This document shows positions 1 through 9,400 of a stretch of DNA of 43,265 bases, piece by piece (the first letter of the stretch is position 1; each line of letters begins with the position of its first letter). The DNA comes from Cyanobacteria bacterium RM1_2_2 (GTDB lineage Bacteria; Cyanobacteriota; Cyanobacteriia; Elainellales; Elainellaceae). Where the stretch lies: positions 1 to 43,265 of the forward strand of contig JAAUQT010000018.1 of NCBI GenBank assembly GCA_012033495.1. The letters are read 5' to 3'. The translations under genes and the position numbers were made by a program. The notes under the pieces were generated by a model, which was not told the origin of the DNA, searched no databases, and saw only the letters and a list, made by a program, of their open reading frames with translations.

Positions 1-2
1 CA

Positions 3-40
3 AGGAGGCAGTGAATCCTGATTGATTGCCTCCTAATTTT
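3..40 (+). terminator. Rho-independent terminator upstream of mysC
   Basis: An 8-bp perfect stem (3-10 with 27-34) encloses a 16-nt loop and is followed at once by a T-rich tract. It would end transcription of a gene lying left of the window, or attenuate transcription entering mysC. No coding sequence for the upstream gene is visible. Confidence 0.65.
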
Positions 41-67
41 TGCTGCAACTAGAAACTCAACCTCACG

Positions 68-1400
68 ATGGATAGACCGTTGACTCCCTTGCTGAAAATA
101 TCGGTACCTTGGCGCTGTTACTGATTGTCTTCCCCATCAACTGTGCCATTGTGCTGGTTTCGCTGATGGTCAGTTGGCTCATTGCCCCATTCCAGAAAAA
201 ACGGTCAGCAAACATCCCCAGCGCATCTTACTGACCGGGGGGAAAATGACAAAAGCTTTGCAACTGGCGCGATCGTTTCATGCCGCAGGGCATCAGGTTT
301 TTCTGGTGGAAACTGACAAATATTGGCTGTCGGGGCATCGCTTTTCTAAGGCCGTGAAGCGGTTTTACACTGTGCCTGCTCCCGAAAAAGAGTCCGATGG
401 CTACTATCAAGCCTTGCTTAGCATTGTTAAAACCGAAAACATTGACGTTTTTATTCCCGTTTCTAGTCCAGTTGCGAGCTTTTATGATGCTGTAGCGGGT
501 ACGGTTCTACCGTCTTCTTGTCAGGTCATTCACTTTTCACCGGAGATCACTCAACTATTAGACAACAAGTTTACTTTATGTGAAAAAGCTCGTTCATTCG
601 GCTTATCAGCACCGCAGGCTTTTTTAATCACCGATCCGCAGCAGATTCTTGATTTCAACTTTGCTGCGGATCGTCGTCGCTATATTCTCAAAAGTATTCG
701 CTACAATTCAGTGTCTCGCCTCGATTTAACGAAACTGCCCTGTGACGGAATGGCAGCTTATGTGATGAGCTTGCCGATTCGCCCAGACAATCCTTGGATT
801 ATGCAAGAGTTCATTGCTGGGCAAGAATATTGCACCCATAGCACCGTTCGTCATGGCAAAGTCAAGCTGCACTGCTGCTCTCGCTCATCTCCCTTTCAGG
901 TGAATTATGAGCACGTAGACAAGCCAGAAATTCTGAACTGGATTGAGCAATTTGCTGCCAACCTGAACCTAACGGGGCAAATTTCCTTCGACTTTATTCA
1001 AACCCCAGAGGGCATGGTCTACCCGATTGAATGCAACCCCCGCACCCACTCTGCCATTACCATGTTCTACAACCATCCCGGCTTGGCAGCGGCCTATTTG
1101 CAAGACAGCCAGGATGAACAGACGCCCATCATGCCGTTGCCCACCAGCAAGCCAACATACTGGCTCTACCATGAACTGTGGCGGTTGACAGAGGTGCGCT
1201 CATGGGCAGGGTTTCAGGCTGGGTTGCAAAAGATCGTCAGCGGGAAAGATGCCATTTTTCAAGTCAATGATCCGCTGCCGTTTTTGACCGTCCCGCACTG
1301 GCAAATCACCTTACTTTTGCTGAAGAGCCTGCGGCAGTTCAAAGATTGGATCAGAATCGATTTCAACATCGGCAAGTTGGTAGAGTTGGGAGGAGATTAA
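68..1400 (+). CDS. mysC: ATP-grasp mycosporine-glycine synthase MysC (N-terminus frameshifted)
   Basis: ATP-grasp ligase. In this family MysC joins glycine to 4-deoxygadusol to give mycosporine-glycine, the core of the UV-screening mycosporine-like amino acids. The uninterrupted frame runs from about 174 to the stop at 1400, with the family motif LLTGGKMTKALQLARSF early and a metal-binding stretch (YPIECNPRTHS) late. MysC homologues as I remember them begin with a hydrophobic segment. That segment is present here, but in another frame (109-195, LALLLIVFPINCAIVLVSL). It joins the main frame if one A is restored in the six-A run at 196-201. A second missing base near the CCC at 86-88 would link it to the ATG at 68. 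mysD follows after 2 nt. mysA and mysB are not in the window. Function is confident; the N-terminus is inferred. Confidence 0.85.
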
Positions 1401-1402
1401 TC

Positions 1403-2458
1403 GTGTCAGCACTGCGCATCCTGCATTTGGTTGGTTCTGCCTCCGATGATTTTTACTGTGATTTGTCGCGGCTCTATGCTGAAGACTGCCTAGCAGCAAC
1501 AGCAAATGCTCTGTCCTCCGACGCTCGAATTGCCTACATCACTCCCGACCAACAGTGGCGCTTTCCGCTCTCTTTAAGCCCATCAGACCTTGCGGCTGCC
1601 CAACCGATGCCGCTCAGCGAGGCTATTTCGGTTCTAGTAGCGCAGAACATTGATGTCATGCTGCCGCAAATGTTTTGCCTGCCGGGAATGACCCACTACC
1701 GCGCTCTGTTTGATTTGCTCCAGATTCCCTACATCGGCAACCCGCCAGAGGTGATGGCGCTAGCGGCTCATAAAGCCCGAACCAAAGCAGTGGTGGCTGC
1801 CGCTGGGGTGAGTGTGCCCCGTGGAGAGTTGCTCCGCCTGGGTGAGAGGGCAACGATCATGCCTCCTGCCATTGTGAAACCGGTCAATTCAGATAACTCA
1901 CTGGGGGTCACTTTGGTGAACGACAGAGCAGAGTATGACGCTGCGCTAGAAATAGCATTTGAGTATGCCAGCGAGGTGATTGTAGAAGAATTCATTCAAC
2001 TCGGTCGGGAAGTGCGGTGTGGTGTGATTGACAGAGACCATCAGCTAGTGGCTTTACCGCTAGAAGAATATTGGATTGATCGCCATGGTTATCCTATTCG
2101 TGCCCATGCAGACAAACTGAAGCGATCGGAAGAGGGCAACCTAAGTTTTGCGGCTAAGAATCATGACAAGTCCTGGATTGTCGATATTAGCGACCCGATC
2201 ACAGAACGAGTGCAAGCAATGGCGAAGCAATGTCATCGGGCGATGGGCTGTCGGCATTACAGTCTTTTCGATTTTCGGATCGATCCGCAGGGGCAACCCT
2301 GGTTTTTAGAAGCGGGGCTGTATTGTTCGTTTGCGCCGAAAAGTGTGATTGCTGCAATGGCGCGGGCAACCGGAATCGAATTAGCTGATTTACTGATGAG
2401 CATGATCGAATCAACTTTGGGAGAAACTCAGCAAAGATCTGTGCCCTGCTCTTTCTAG
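1403..2458 (+). CDS. mysD: D-Ala-D-Ala ligase-like mycosporine synthetase MysD
   Basis: ATP-grasp ligase of the D-alanine-D-alanine ligase superfamily. In the mysABCD pathway MysD adds a second amino acid (serine, threonine or similar) to mycosporine-glycine, giving shinorine or porphyra-334 type products. I chose the GTG start at 1403 because AGGAGA lies at 1391-1396 with ideal spacing, which gives 351 residues. Visible features are an N-terminal GSASDDFY segment, the phosphate-binding region IVKPVNSDNSLGVTLV, the metal-binding EEFIQLGREVRCGV segment and a C-terminal FDFRIDPQGQPWFLEAG motif. It is tightly coupled to mysC, so the two are almost certainly co-transcribed. Its TAG stop lies inside the CTAG end of a dispersed repeat. 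A housekeeping ddl is the alternative, but the partner gene argues against it. Confidence 0.88.
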   Translation: MSALRILHLVGSASDDFYCDLSRLYAEDCLAATANALSSDARIAYITPDQQWRFPLSLSPSDLAAAQPMPLSEAISVLVAQNIDVMLPQMFCLPGMTHYRALFDLLQIPYIGNPPEVMALAAHKARTKAVVAAAGVSVPRGELLRLGERATIMPPAIVKPVNSDNSLGVTLVNDRAEYDAALEIAFEYASEVIVEEFIQLGREVRCGVIDRDHQLVALPLEEYWIDRHGYPIRAHADKLKRSEEGNLSFAAKNHDKSWIVDISDPITERVQAMAKQCHRAMGCRHYSLFDFRIDPQGQPWFLEAGLYCSFAPKSVIAAMARATGIELADLLMSMIESTLGETQQRSVPCSF

Positions 2459-2623
2459 GGCGCGTCATTCATTCATGGTCAAACTCAGGGTCAAACTCAT
2501 GGTCAAACGCTTGCCGCATCCGCTTGATCGTGCCCGCCCTCAAAACCAAGCTAGGGGCTGCCATTCTGCCATCGTCAGGGCGCTAGCTGGAATTAAGGAA
2601 ATTTCAGAGAGCCAATGCCCTAG
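2455..2623 (+). repeat. CTAG-bounded dispersed repeat, copy 1
   Basis: The left end CTAGGGCGCGTCATTCATTC matches the other copies. A central block (AAGCTAGGGGCTG) and a right part with a CTAGCTGGAATT segment follow, then a short insertion before the terminal CCCTAG. The leftmost CTAG contains the TAG stop of mysD. The rightmost CTAG contains, on the other strand, the TAG stop of the histidine kinase. An internal short duplication (GGTCAAACTC repeated) lengthens this copy to about 169 bp. Confidence 0.75.
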
Positions 2624-5267
2624 ACCGGCTCTACAATCGGCAAGGTAAACCAAAACCGCGAACCTTCTCCAAGTTTGCTGTCAACCCCAATTCTGCCGCC
2701 GTGAGCCGTGACAATTTGCTGGCAGAGGCACAGCCCAACTCCAATTCCGGTTAGCTGCCGTTCTGCACCTGCCCCCAAAGCCAGATTAAACAAGCGCTCT
2801 TGCTGCGAAACCGCAATGCCTTTGCCGTTGTCAGTAATTGCAACCCGTAATTCGGTTGGGGTCGCTTCGATGCCAACGGTGACTTTTACGCCCGGCAAAT
2901 TATGACGCACAGCATTGACCAGCAAATGCTTAAAAACTCGTTCCAATTGAGTCGGATCACCACAAAATTCTAGCGATTCGTTGGGGTTCTGCACTTCCAA
3001 AATGGCGTGGTTTTGGTCAAATAAACATCTGAGGTCAGCCACGACCGTTTGCAGTAAGGCGTGCGGCTTAAACCGTTCCCTATTGAGAACCACGCCTTCA
3101 ACTTTGTTGGTGTAGGCTTCTAGCAGCGAATTGAGCTTGCAAAGCTGAATTTCCCCCGATTGGGTCATTTTTTGCAAAACCGAACGCGAGACCGAAATTT
3201 CATCTCCGGGCTGTTGCTGCAAGTTTCGCAACACTAACAGCGTCCCCATAATCGTTGTTCGCAAATCGTGGGCAATGGCATGTAGGAATACATCCTGCAA
3301 TTCATTCATCTCCTGTAGTTTTGCTAAATTGACTTGCAGTTGTAAGGTGCGTTCGGCGACTTGCTGCTCCAAATTACTGTTTAGGATTTGAACTTGCTGA
3401 TAAAGCTGCCCTTGCTGGATGGCGATGGTGACTTGAGTTCCCAATTGCTCTAGTAAGTCAATTTCCAGCGGTTGCCACTGGCGCGGCTGAGTGCATTGAT
3501 GGGCAACCAGCAACCCAAAAAGCCGAGGTGAGTTAGGTTCTGGTATTTGAGTAGAGAGAGTCAGGGGACAAGCTGAGCCTGCCTGAATGCTAACAGTTGG
3601 ATCAAAAATAATCGCTACACCCAATCCGGCTTTAACTTGATACAGATCGTGATATTGACGAATAAAGGGGGTGCGTTCAACTTGAGACGTGTCATTTACC
3701 ACACAAATATGGGAATCTGCAAAGAGAGCCTGAATCTCTGGATAGGTAGCAGCATCAGAAGTGAGGCTTAACGCTGAGTTCCATTCCGGCAATACCGATT
3801 CAGCCACCACGCTACCTCTTCCTGCTTGATCAAACCAGCAAATAAACACTCGATCGGCTTGCAAAAACTGCCGCACTTCTTGAACCGTGGTGTTGAGGAT
3901 TTGGTTCAGATCAAGCGATTGCCGGATGCGGAGCGCCATTTCGCTTAATAGCCGATTCCGTTCTGCATTCAGACGCAGATTCTCTTCGATTTGTTTGTAC
4001 TCGGTGATATCTAAAACTGTACCTGTAGCGCTCGCATTGCCAATCATTACCTGTTCTTCCACAATGCGTTCTGTGCCGTCAGGTAAGCGTAGTCGATAGT
4101 CCATGCGATAAGGAATTTTGTGTTCAATGACGTTGGTCATGGCTTGCTCCACCTGCCTTCGATCATCGGGGTGAACGGCCTGTAAAAAAGCCTGTTGGTT
4201 GGGCGCTGTTTCTTTGACTCTGAACCCTAACAAACGATAAAGCTCATCCGACCAACTCCACTGCTGTTTCTCAAATTCAAAGTCCCAGTTGCCAAGACAA
4301 ACCAACTGTTGGGCTTTCGCCAAGCTTGCCTGATTTCGGCGCAGCAAAGTTTCCACCTGACGCCGCTCAGAGGTGATTGCAGCCAAAATTAATGCGGTAA
4401 TCGTCACGACGCCGAGAAAAGCTTGCTGAAGCAAAATGACCTGCTGAGGGACATCTGCCACCGTCACAAAGGGGCCCTTGCCTGCAACTGTGCCGCCAAT
4501 CGCAATCATCGAGAGCAGAAAACTGGCGATAATGCTGGCGGGCTGCCCTAACCGCAGGGCGGCCCATACTACGAAAGGAAAGGGTAAAAATTCGATCGGA
4601 TAGTTAACAACGGCTTTGGCTGGATAGGAGTAGAACACCGCCCAACTAAGGGTCGCTAGTAAACCGAAGCACAATAATTTTTCTAAAAACCGGGAAGATT
4701 TGGTGATCGAAGTGAATTTGAAGCCAGATTGCCGGAAACGGGTCAACTGCTCTTGTAGCACCAAAAGAAGGGGAGTGAAAACCAAAATTCCCATGCCGTC
4801 ACCTAACCAAAACGTCCACCAAGTTTGTCCGACCTGTTCAGCCGTGAGCAGATTGACCCTGACCCCCACACCCGTATTGATGGTGGCATTCAGCATAGGA
4901 GCAACCATGGCTGCCAACCCAACCAAGTTCAGCACGTCCTTGAGCCGAGTGAGGCTGGAACGAAACTGCACTCTTTTCAGCAACATTGCCGCAACCACCG
5001 CTTCCAGCGTGCCGCCAAAGGCTGAACCGCCTGCCAAAGCCCACGAAACGCCGAGCCAATGCGCTGTTAACAGAATGCCTAACGCTACACCTGGCCACGC
5101 CCGTCGCCCCTGCTGCAACAGAATAAACAGCGCGATGCCCGCTGGTGGCCAGATCGGAGATGGCTCAATGCCCAATTGCAAACTCGCAAAATCAGCCTTG
5201 CCACCAGAAAATAGAACAAAGCGGTCAGTGCAATCGAGATGCCACGCTGCTTGAACATTCGCCTCAT
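2620..5267 (-). CDS. MASE1-PAS-GAF hybrid sensor histidine kinase (one frameshift)
   Basis: Membrane-bound sensor kinase. The order is an N-terminal MASE1 integral-membrane sensory domain (roughly the first 300 residues, with PIWPPAGIALF), a PAS/PAC domain (about 330-450, with WSDELYRLLGF), a GAF domain (about 460-640), a coiled linker, and HisKA plus HATPase_c. The H-box is HAIAHDLRTTIMG, the N-box FKHLLVNAVRHN, and the G-boxes ITDNGKGI and GIGVGLCLCQQ. All catalytic motifs are intact. The first transmembrane helix (ISIALTALFYFLVA) is read from an ATG at 5267 in a different frame. Restoring one base around 5196-5202 fuses it to KADFASLQLGIEPSPIW, a normal MASE1 start. A longer in-frame start at 5328 exists, but its leader is not MASE1-like. 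No cognate response regulator is adjacent. The stop codon lies in a repeat end. Confidence 0.85.
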
Positions 5268-5830
5268 CCAGAACCGTAAGTCGGGAAAAGGACGTTCTTA
5301 AATTTACAGCCAGACTCAGCCATTTCACCTCTTACACGCTTTTTGCCTACGACTCATCAATCAGTTTACTAATCAACTCATCGACTGAACTGGCGCTTAA
5401 TCTCTCCATTGCTACTGGGTGTTACGATTTTGACTCGGCTGATCCGGGCTTCAGAAATGCCAGTTTCAGTTTTAGTCACGGTTCAATCCCAATGCAGGAT
5501 TTAGGAGATTAAGCGCTAACCTATTGATTAGGGTGACTTAAAAATAGAGAACCCCACTTCCCCCAGACGGATGACCTGCAAAAATGACCTACAAAAAATC
5601 TGTGGCAATCAGTATCCTTTAGTGACAAATAGTAGTGACAAATAGACAGTAACAAATCACCTTTGGCAACGAGATCTCAAAGCAAAGCAATGCCGCTAGG
5701 TGGGGGCAGGTTTTGCAAAAGAATGGGTTGCCAAACAATGGTTTCATCACTGAACCTGTCTGTACAGGGGTTCTGTTTGCTAAAAATTCTCTAAGCATTT
5801 TCTAAGCGCTAAGCGATTGATTATAAGCTG
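5268..5830. other. Gene-free region between divergent genes
   Basis: No convincing gene. It should hold the promoters of the histidine kinase (minus) and the SWIM protein (plus). It contains short tandem duplications: two ATGACCT-containing units at about 5570-5597, and three copies of AGTGACAAAT or AGTAACAAAT at 5621, 5634 and 5648. A GGGGGCAGGTTTTGCAAAA stretch near 5702-5720 resembles the core of palindromic repeats elsewhere in the window. Confidence 0.5.
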
Positions 5831-6670
5831 ATGACAAACTACGACACCCAGTACGATACCCAGCCAAACCGTGAATGGTGGGCCCAGCGATGGGTCGATG
5901 TTTTAGAGTCGTTTGGATGGGTGCGTCGGTTGGCACGTGCTCGCAACTATGCCCGCGAAGGGAACGTGCTCAACATTGAGTTTCGAGGCTCAAAAGTACA
6001 TTCTCAAGTGCAAGGAACTGCGCCCGAACCTTACCAAGTCTCGCTGTCGCTAGATCCGTTTGACGACGAGCAGTGGCAGTATGTGATTGAGTCGATGGCA
6101 GAACGAGCCATTTTTTCGGCAAAGCTGCTGGCAGGTGAAATGCCGCAGAACATTGAGGAAGTGTTCACGGCGAATGGCTTAAGCCTGTTTCCGCTGACGA
6201 AGTTTGATATTCATAGCAAGTGCTCCTGCCCCGATCCGGCGAATCCTTGTAAGCATATTGGGGCTGTTTATTATTTGCTGGGCGATCGGTTTAGCGAAGA
6301 CCCGTTTGTGCTGTTTCAGTTGCGTGGACGCACAAAAGAGCAGATTTTGACAGCCTTGCGGCAAATGCGCAGCACCCACACTGAAGCGACTTCAACCGAT
6401 CGGACAGAAACGACGGCTGAACCAGCGTTGAACTTACAAACTTTCTGGCAATATGAGGAACAGTTGGAACCTTCGCTGGTAGTCATCACGCCGCCGCCCA
6501 GCAGCGAAACAGTGCTAGATGTGTTGGGAGGGATACCGATCAAATCGGACTCCTCGAACAGCCAAACTAATACCGCAACCCAACTGATGTTTGAGCACTT
6601 GCAGGCAATTTATGCGCAGGTGAGCCAGCAAGCAGTAATGACTGCAATGACCGCAGGTAGCCAAGATTAA
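5831..6670 (+). CDS. SWIM zinc-finger domain protein
   Basis: A 279-residue cytoplasmic protein with a SWIM zinc finger, CxCx6CxH: Cys131, Cys133, Cys140 and His142 in HSKCSCPDPANPCKHIGAVY. SWIM fingers bind nucleic acid or protein and often accompany SWI/SNF helicases. The Trp-rich N-terminus (EWWAQRWVDVLESFGW) and the length match cyanobacterial SWIM proteins. The C-terminal third is low-complexity, rich in Thr, Ser and Pro. No helicase gene is adjacent, so a partner cannot be named. The start follows AT-rich upstream DNA without a strong Shine-Dalgarno. The precise role is unknown. Confidence 0.8.
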   Translation: MTNYDTQYDTQPNREWWAQRWVDVLESFGWVRRLARARNYAREGNVLNIEFRGSKVHSQVQGTAPEPYQVSLSLDPFDDEQWQYVIESMAERAIFSAKLLAGEMPQNIEEVFTANGLSLFPLTKFDIHSKCSCPDPANPCKHIGAVYYLLGDRFSEDPFVLFQLRGRTKEQILTALRQMRSTHTEATSTDRTETTAEPALNLQTFWQYEEQLEPSLVVITPPPSSETVLDVLGGIPIKSDSSNSQTNTATQLMFEHLQAIYAQVSQQAVMTAMTAGSQD

Positions 6671-6799
6671 GCCAAGCCTGACGATGTTTCTGCCATATCA
6701 AAAACCTCAATGCTGATCCAAAGTTTTTGGGGAGGCAAATTCAGGATGTGATGGCGTAGCGCAGGCTATGATCCGAAAGGCAAATCTGCGGCTACTGAA

Positions 6800-8356
6800 A
6801 TGCTATTTAATTCGCCTGAATTTATTTTTCTATTTTTGCCTCTCACGCTGGCAATTTTTTTCCTCAGCGTTCATTCTTCTGCCGCCAGAATTACCTTAGT
6901 TGCAGCTTCTTTATTTTTCTATAGTTGGCAAAATCCGGCTAATTTGCCGATCTTGCTTGGCTCAATTCTGCTGAATTATGGCATCAGTTCTGTATTTCTT
7001 CGGACAGAAAGCAAAAACAGAAAATTCGGGCTGTGGATCGGCATTCCTGCAAATTTGTTCTTGTTAGGCTATTTCAAGTATGCAAACTGGCTTGCTGCGA
7101 GTACAAACGCCTGGCTTGACGCAAATTTAACGGTCGGCGAACTGGCTTTGCCGCTAGGAATTTCGTTCTTTACATTTCAGCAAATTGCCTACTTAGTTGA
7201 CGCTTATCACAAAAAAATAGTTGTAGGGCGGTTTTTAGATTATATTCATTTCGTTACTTTTTTTCCTTATATTACGGCAGGGCCACTGTTACGCTATCAA
7301 CAAATTGTGCCGCAGTTTTTTCAGCCGCAAACCTATCAGTTTCAGCCTCAAAATTTAGCAATTGGGATCACGTTTTTTGCAGTTGGGCTGTTTAAGAAAA
7401 TGGTGATTGCTGATTCGGTTGCACCTTATGCGAATCAAGTCTTTGAAATTGCAGCAACAACACCGCTTACCTTAACAGAAGCATGGCTGGGAGCGCTAGC
7501 ATTTACCTTACAGCTTTATTTCGATTTCTCCGGTTACTCGGATATGGCCATTGGCATTGCTCGCCTGTTTGGAATCACGTTGCCGCTTAACTTTAATTCA
7601 CCCTATAAAGCGCAAAGCATCATCGATTTTTGGCGACGTTGGCACATTACGCTTTCTAATTTTTTGCGCGATTATCTCTACATTCCTTTGGGGGGCAATC
7701 GCAGAGAGGGCAGGCGGTACGCAAATTTGATGATCACAATGCTGGTAGGCGGGCTATGGCATGGCGCTGGCTGGACGTTTTTCATTTGGGGCGGCTTGCA
7801 CGGTTTATATTTGAGTATTAATCATCTGTGGCGCAGGTGGCGGTTGTCTTTTCATCAAGCTGGTTCCCATCCAACTCCGACATTTTGGAGCCAAAAGCTA
7901 GGAGCATTGCTGACGTTTGCCGCAGTGGTTGTAAGCTGGGTTTTCTTCCGGTCTACGAATGTCATGATGGCAACTTCAATCTTGAAAAGTATGGCGGGTT
8001 TCAATGGCATTTCCTGGGGAGAATTAATGCCCAATCTCGCAGTTGAAATTGAGGTCATTGAAGACATCAGCGAACCGACTGATAGTAACGTTTTGCTTAT
8101 CGTGGCTGGCTTGCTGATTTTCGTTTGGTTGATGCCAAATACGCAGCAATGGATCGGGCAACATCGCCTAGTTGACGCAGACTCGCTTCATTCAACATCA
8201 ACAGCAAATGTAGAAGACTCGCCATTACAACCTAAACTTTGGCAAAAACTGCAATGGCAACCTAATGACTTGTGGGCAATTGTTAGCGCCTTGTTGACGG
8301 TTGCGGGATTGCTGAACCTCTCAAAAGTGAGCGAATTTCTGTATCAAGAGTTCTGA
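6800..8356 (+). CDS. MBOAT-family O-acyltransferase (AlgI/DltB-like)
   Basis: A 518-residue polytopic membrane protein of the membrane-bound O-acyltransferase family. Such proteins move acetyl or other acyl groups across the membrane onto extracellular polysaccharides. Signatures include the N-terminal MLFNSPEFIFLFLPLTL, the conserved LPLGISFFTFQQIAYLVD block, the NFNSPYKAQSIIDFWRRWH block, and GLWHGAGWTFFIWGGLHG with the family's invariant histidine. The C-terminus (about residues 440-490) is a hydrophilic insertion before a final helix. The next gene encodes an SGNH-like protein 24 nt downstream, the usual pairing in alginate- or Dlt-type acylation systems. The substrate cannot be told from sequence. 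Confidence 0.88.
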   Translation: MLFNSPEFIFLFLPLTLAIFFLSVHSSAARITLVAASLFFYSWQNPANLPILLGSILLNYGISSVFLRTESKNRKFGLWIGIPANLFLLGYFKYANWLAASTNAWLDANLTVGELALPLGISFFTFQQIAYLVDAYHKKIVVGRFLDYIHFVTFFPYITAGPLLRYQQIVPQFFQPQTYQFQPQNLAIGITFFAVGLFKKMVIADSVAPYANQVFEIAATTPLTLTEAWLGALAFTLQLYFDFSGYSDMAIGIARLFGITLPLNFNSPYKAQSIIDFWRRWHITLSNFLRDYLYIPLGGNRREGRRYANLMITMLVGGLWHGAGWTFFIWGGLHGLYLSINHLWRRWRLSFHQAGSHPTPTFWSQKLGALLTFAAVVVSWVFFRSTNVMMATSILKSMAGFNGISWGELMPNLAVEIEVIEDISEPTDSNVLLIVAGLLIFVWLMPNTQQWIGQHRLVDADSLHSTSTANVEDSPLQPKLWQKLQWQPNDLWAIVSALLTVAGLLNLSKVSEFLYQEF

Positions 8357-8380
8357 GTTCACGAACAGGTAGAAGCCTTA

Positions 8381-9376
8381 ATGATGAAATACTTAAAGAC
8401 TTATTTTGCAGTTGTTTTAACGCTGCTTTTTGCGATTGGGTTACTCAACATTCTCGTTGATCCACTTTGGTACTTGAAAGGAAATCAAATTACGGGCATT
8501 AACCCTCCCTGGAATGAGCGCATTGCTAAAACTAATCTGTTTCTAAACCACAAGCAACTCTATGATTGTTTGCTGATTGGAACATCGAGAAGCACGTTAT
8601 TTGATACTGATCTCTTGGAACAAAATCGCTGCTTCAACTATTCTTTTAGCGGCGGCAAAATTGAGGAATATGTCACTTATTTAACCTATCTCCGCAATCA
8701 AGGAATTCTGCCTGAAAAGATATACGTCGAAATTGAGCTTTCTAGTTTTAACCGTCGAGCAGAACCTCGCATTTTTGATCCGGTTAGCGACACCTTACCC
8801 GCCTACCGCGCCTATTTCTTCTCTGGAAATGTGCTGCAACTTTCGATCAGGACATTGATTCAGGCTTACGAATTTTCTAGGCTCTACGACCAAAATTTTC
8901 GCGGCATCTTATCGGACAGTGTTCCTGATTTTGAGCCAGAATTTTCCAGCGATGCAGAACAAAGAGAATGCGATCCTAACCGGATTGAGTTTTTGACAAA
9001 ATTACGGCAAATCTTTCCAGAGGCAACCTTTGTTGGTTTCGTCGCGCCTTTATCAGGTTGGTATGTGTTCAACGACTCCTATGCTTCAGGGTTGCTCGGC
9101 TGTCAGCTTGCTGGAATTCATCAGCTTGCCAGCGTTTTCGATCAGGTCTATGACTTCACGGTTCCTTCCGCCATCACCACCCGCACAGACAACACCTACG
9201 ATGGCAATCACTATTACCCCAGGGTTTACCGTCAAGTTGCCAAGCGGTTAGAAGGAGACTCATCGAACTTTGGCATTCAGGTTGACCCGCTGAGCCTGAG
9301 CGACTATCAAACCCTATATTTGAATCAATTAAATCGGTTTTTAGCCCGTGAAAACCAGCCGCCCGCCAAATTTTAA
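8381..9376 (+). CDS. SGNH-like accessory protein of the acylation system
   Basis: A 331-residue protein with one N-terminal transmembrane or signal-anchor helix (about residues 5-25). The extracytoplasmic region has a serine motif LLIGTSRSTLFD near residues 65-76 and a late Asp/His segment (YDGNHYYP), consistent with an SGNH-hydrolase-type fold as in DltD or AlgX/AlgJ helpers. With the upstream MBOAT protein it probably completes acyl transfer to a surface glycan. Two consecutive ATG codons (8381, 8384) could each start it, and no strong ribosome site separates them. Assignment rests on the GTSRS motif, topology and neighbour, so the exact enzymatic role is inferred. Confidence 0.7.
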   Translation: MMKYLKTYFAVVLTLLFAIGLLNILVDPLWYLKGNQITGINPPWNERIAKTNLFLNHKQLYDCLLIGTSRSTLFDTDLLEQNRCFNYSFSGGKIEEYVTYLTYLRNQGILPEKIYVEIELSSFNRRAEPRIFDPVSDTLPAYRAYFFSGNVLQLSIRTLIQAYEFSRLYDQNFRGILSDSVPDFEPEFSSDAEQRECDPNRIEFLTKLRQIFPEATFVGFVAPLSGWYVFNDSYASGLLGCQLAGIHQLASVFDQVYDFTVPSAITTRTDNTYDGNHYYPRVYRQVAKRLEGDSSNFGIQVDPLSLSDYQTLYLNQLNRFLARENQPPAKF

Positions 9377-9400
9377 CTTCCTGCTCTCCGGGCTTCCTGC

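Noticed and set aside
4700..5254. 184-codon plus-strand frame inside the histidine kinase
   Set aside because: The minus strand encodes the MASE1 membrane domain with its conserved motifs; the plus frame is low-complexity and a shadow.
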